Positions 63,771 to 64,000 of a DNA stretch of 64,000 nucleotides are shown here, in pieces. The notes under the pieces were generated by a model that was not told the origin of the DNA, searched no databases, and was given only the letters and a program-made list of their open reading frames with translations. Every line of letters starts with the position of its first letter. Positions within the stretch are counted from its first letter, which is position 1. Source of the stretch: Aquimarina spongiae (GTDB lineage Bacteria > Bacteroidota > Bacteroidia > Flavobacteriales > Flavobacteriaceae); assembly GCF_900141785.1 (NCBI RefSeq), contig NZ_FQYP01000007.1:248001-312000 (forward strand), written 5' to 3'. Position numbers and translations under genes: made by a program.

Positions 63771-64000
63771 TTATGGATTCTAAAACACAACGATATTTTT
63801 TTATAGGCAGTGAGTGGCTCTATTATAAATTATATATGGGTTCTCGAATCTCGGATATCTTTTTGACATCGACCCTTACTCCTATAGCCAATGAATTACT
63901 AAAGCAAGAGATAATAGACAAATGGTTTTTCATTAACTATAAAGACCCCGAAAGACATGTACGTATTCGTTTCCGGGTTATAGATCCCAAAAACCTCAAC
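63767..64000 (+). CDS. thiopeptide-type bacteriocin biosynthesis protein (LanB C-terminal elimination domain), partial
   Basis: The first 78 residues of a gene running off the window. QRYFFIGSEWLYYKLYMGSR and DKWFFINYKDPERHVRIRFR are the start of the LanB C-terminal/SpaB-C domain (W-YYKLY, then WFF-x-YxDP-xxHxRxRF), which removes glutamate to give dehydroamino acids. It begins at ATG 63767, overlapping the LanB N-terminal gene stop by 4 bp (ATGA), and a second ATG at 63773 is possible. The two genes together form a split dehydratase. Confidence 0.88.
   Translation, partial: MIMDSKTQRYFFIGSEWLYYKLYMGSRISDIFLTSTLTPIANELLKQEIIDKWFFINYKDPERHVRIRFRVIDPKNLN

Overview
The window is a piece of a flavobacterial chromosome (Bacteroidota, Flavobacteriaceae; a marine Aquimarina-like genus would fit, but the genus is inferred). 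The evidence is the gliding genes gldD and gldE beside ssb and mutY, family markers such as DUF4271-hemD, DUF3098, DUF4296, DUF4301 and GldE-type CNNM proteins, AT-rich DNA, starts that lack a Shine-Dalgarno sequence, and repeated promoters of the Bacteroidota form TTG-N17-23-TAnnTTTG. Clear promoter examples precede rplU, greA, pckA, the HU gene and the lanthipeptide dehydratase.

Layout: 1-15.4 kb is mainly housekeeping: a partial epimerase, a glycosyltransferase-dihydroorotase-DUF4296 operon, hemD, pckA, a saccharopine dehydrogenase-like gene with an Lrp regulator, alanine dehydrogenase, a SemiSWEET, an orphan double-glycine small peptide, leuS and panE. 15.6-20.3 kb is an envelope operon (ftsX, lgt, DUF3098, uppP, truB, a TonB-like protein). 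20.3-28.1 kb holds tag, upp, aat, a DUF3127 OB-fold protein with an SSB-like tail, a flavin reductase, an orphan histidine kinase, HIT, a thioesterase, and greA with an intrinsic terminator in its leader. 28.1-34.4 kb is a complete TPP-riboswitch thiamine operon, thiS-C-E2-D-E-G-H, with no thiF beside it. 34.6-38.4 kb is a convergent hybrid kinase and NtrC-type regulator. 39-56.5 kb returns to housekeeping: arfB, DUF4301, a phosphopantetheinyl transferase, ahcY, rplU-rpmA, an M16 peptidase pair, gldD-gldE-ssb-mutY, HU, a 29-residue basic protein and RNase E/G.

56.6-64 kb is an accessory locus and the most interesting part: a RiPP (lanthipeptide-type) cluster. A short precursor with a double-glycine leader but no cysteine (58799-58987) sits just upstream of a prolyl-oligopeptidase lipoprotein on the same strand. 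Next comes a membrane-bound TPR-AraC regulator, then a LanB dehydratase split into an N-terminal gene (61590-63770) and a separate elimination-domain gene that runs off the window. Both the precursor and the dehydratase are preceded by closely related tandem direct repeats (period 21-22 bp, half-site GAATTC-wTG-AA-ACAGAC) in the same orientation relative to transcription. In the dehydratase copy the repeats lie directly next to a consensus promoter. This suggests that the AraC-type regulator encoded between them drives both arms as one regulon. No tRNA, rRNA, CRISPR array, insertion sequence or prophage gene was seen.
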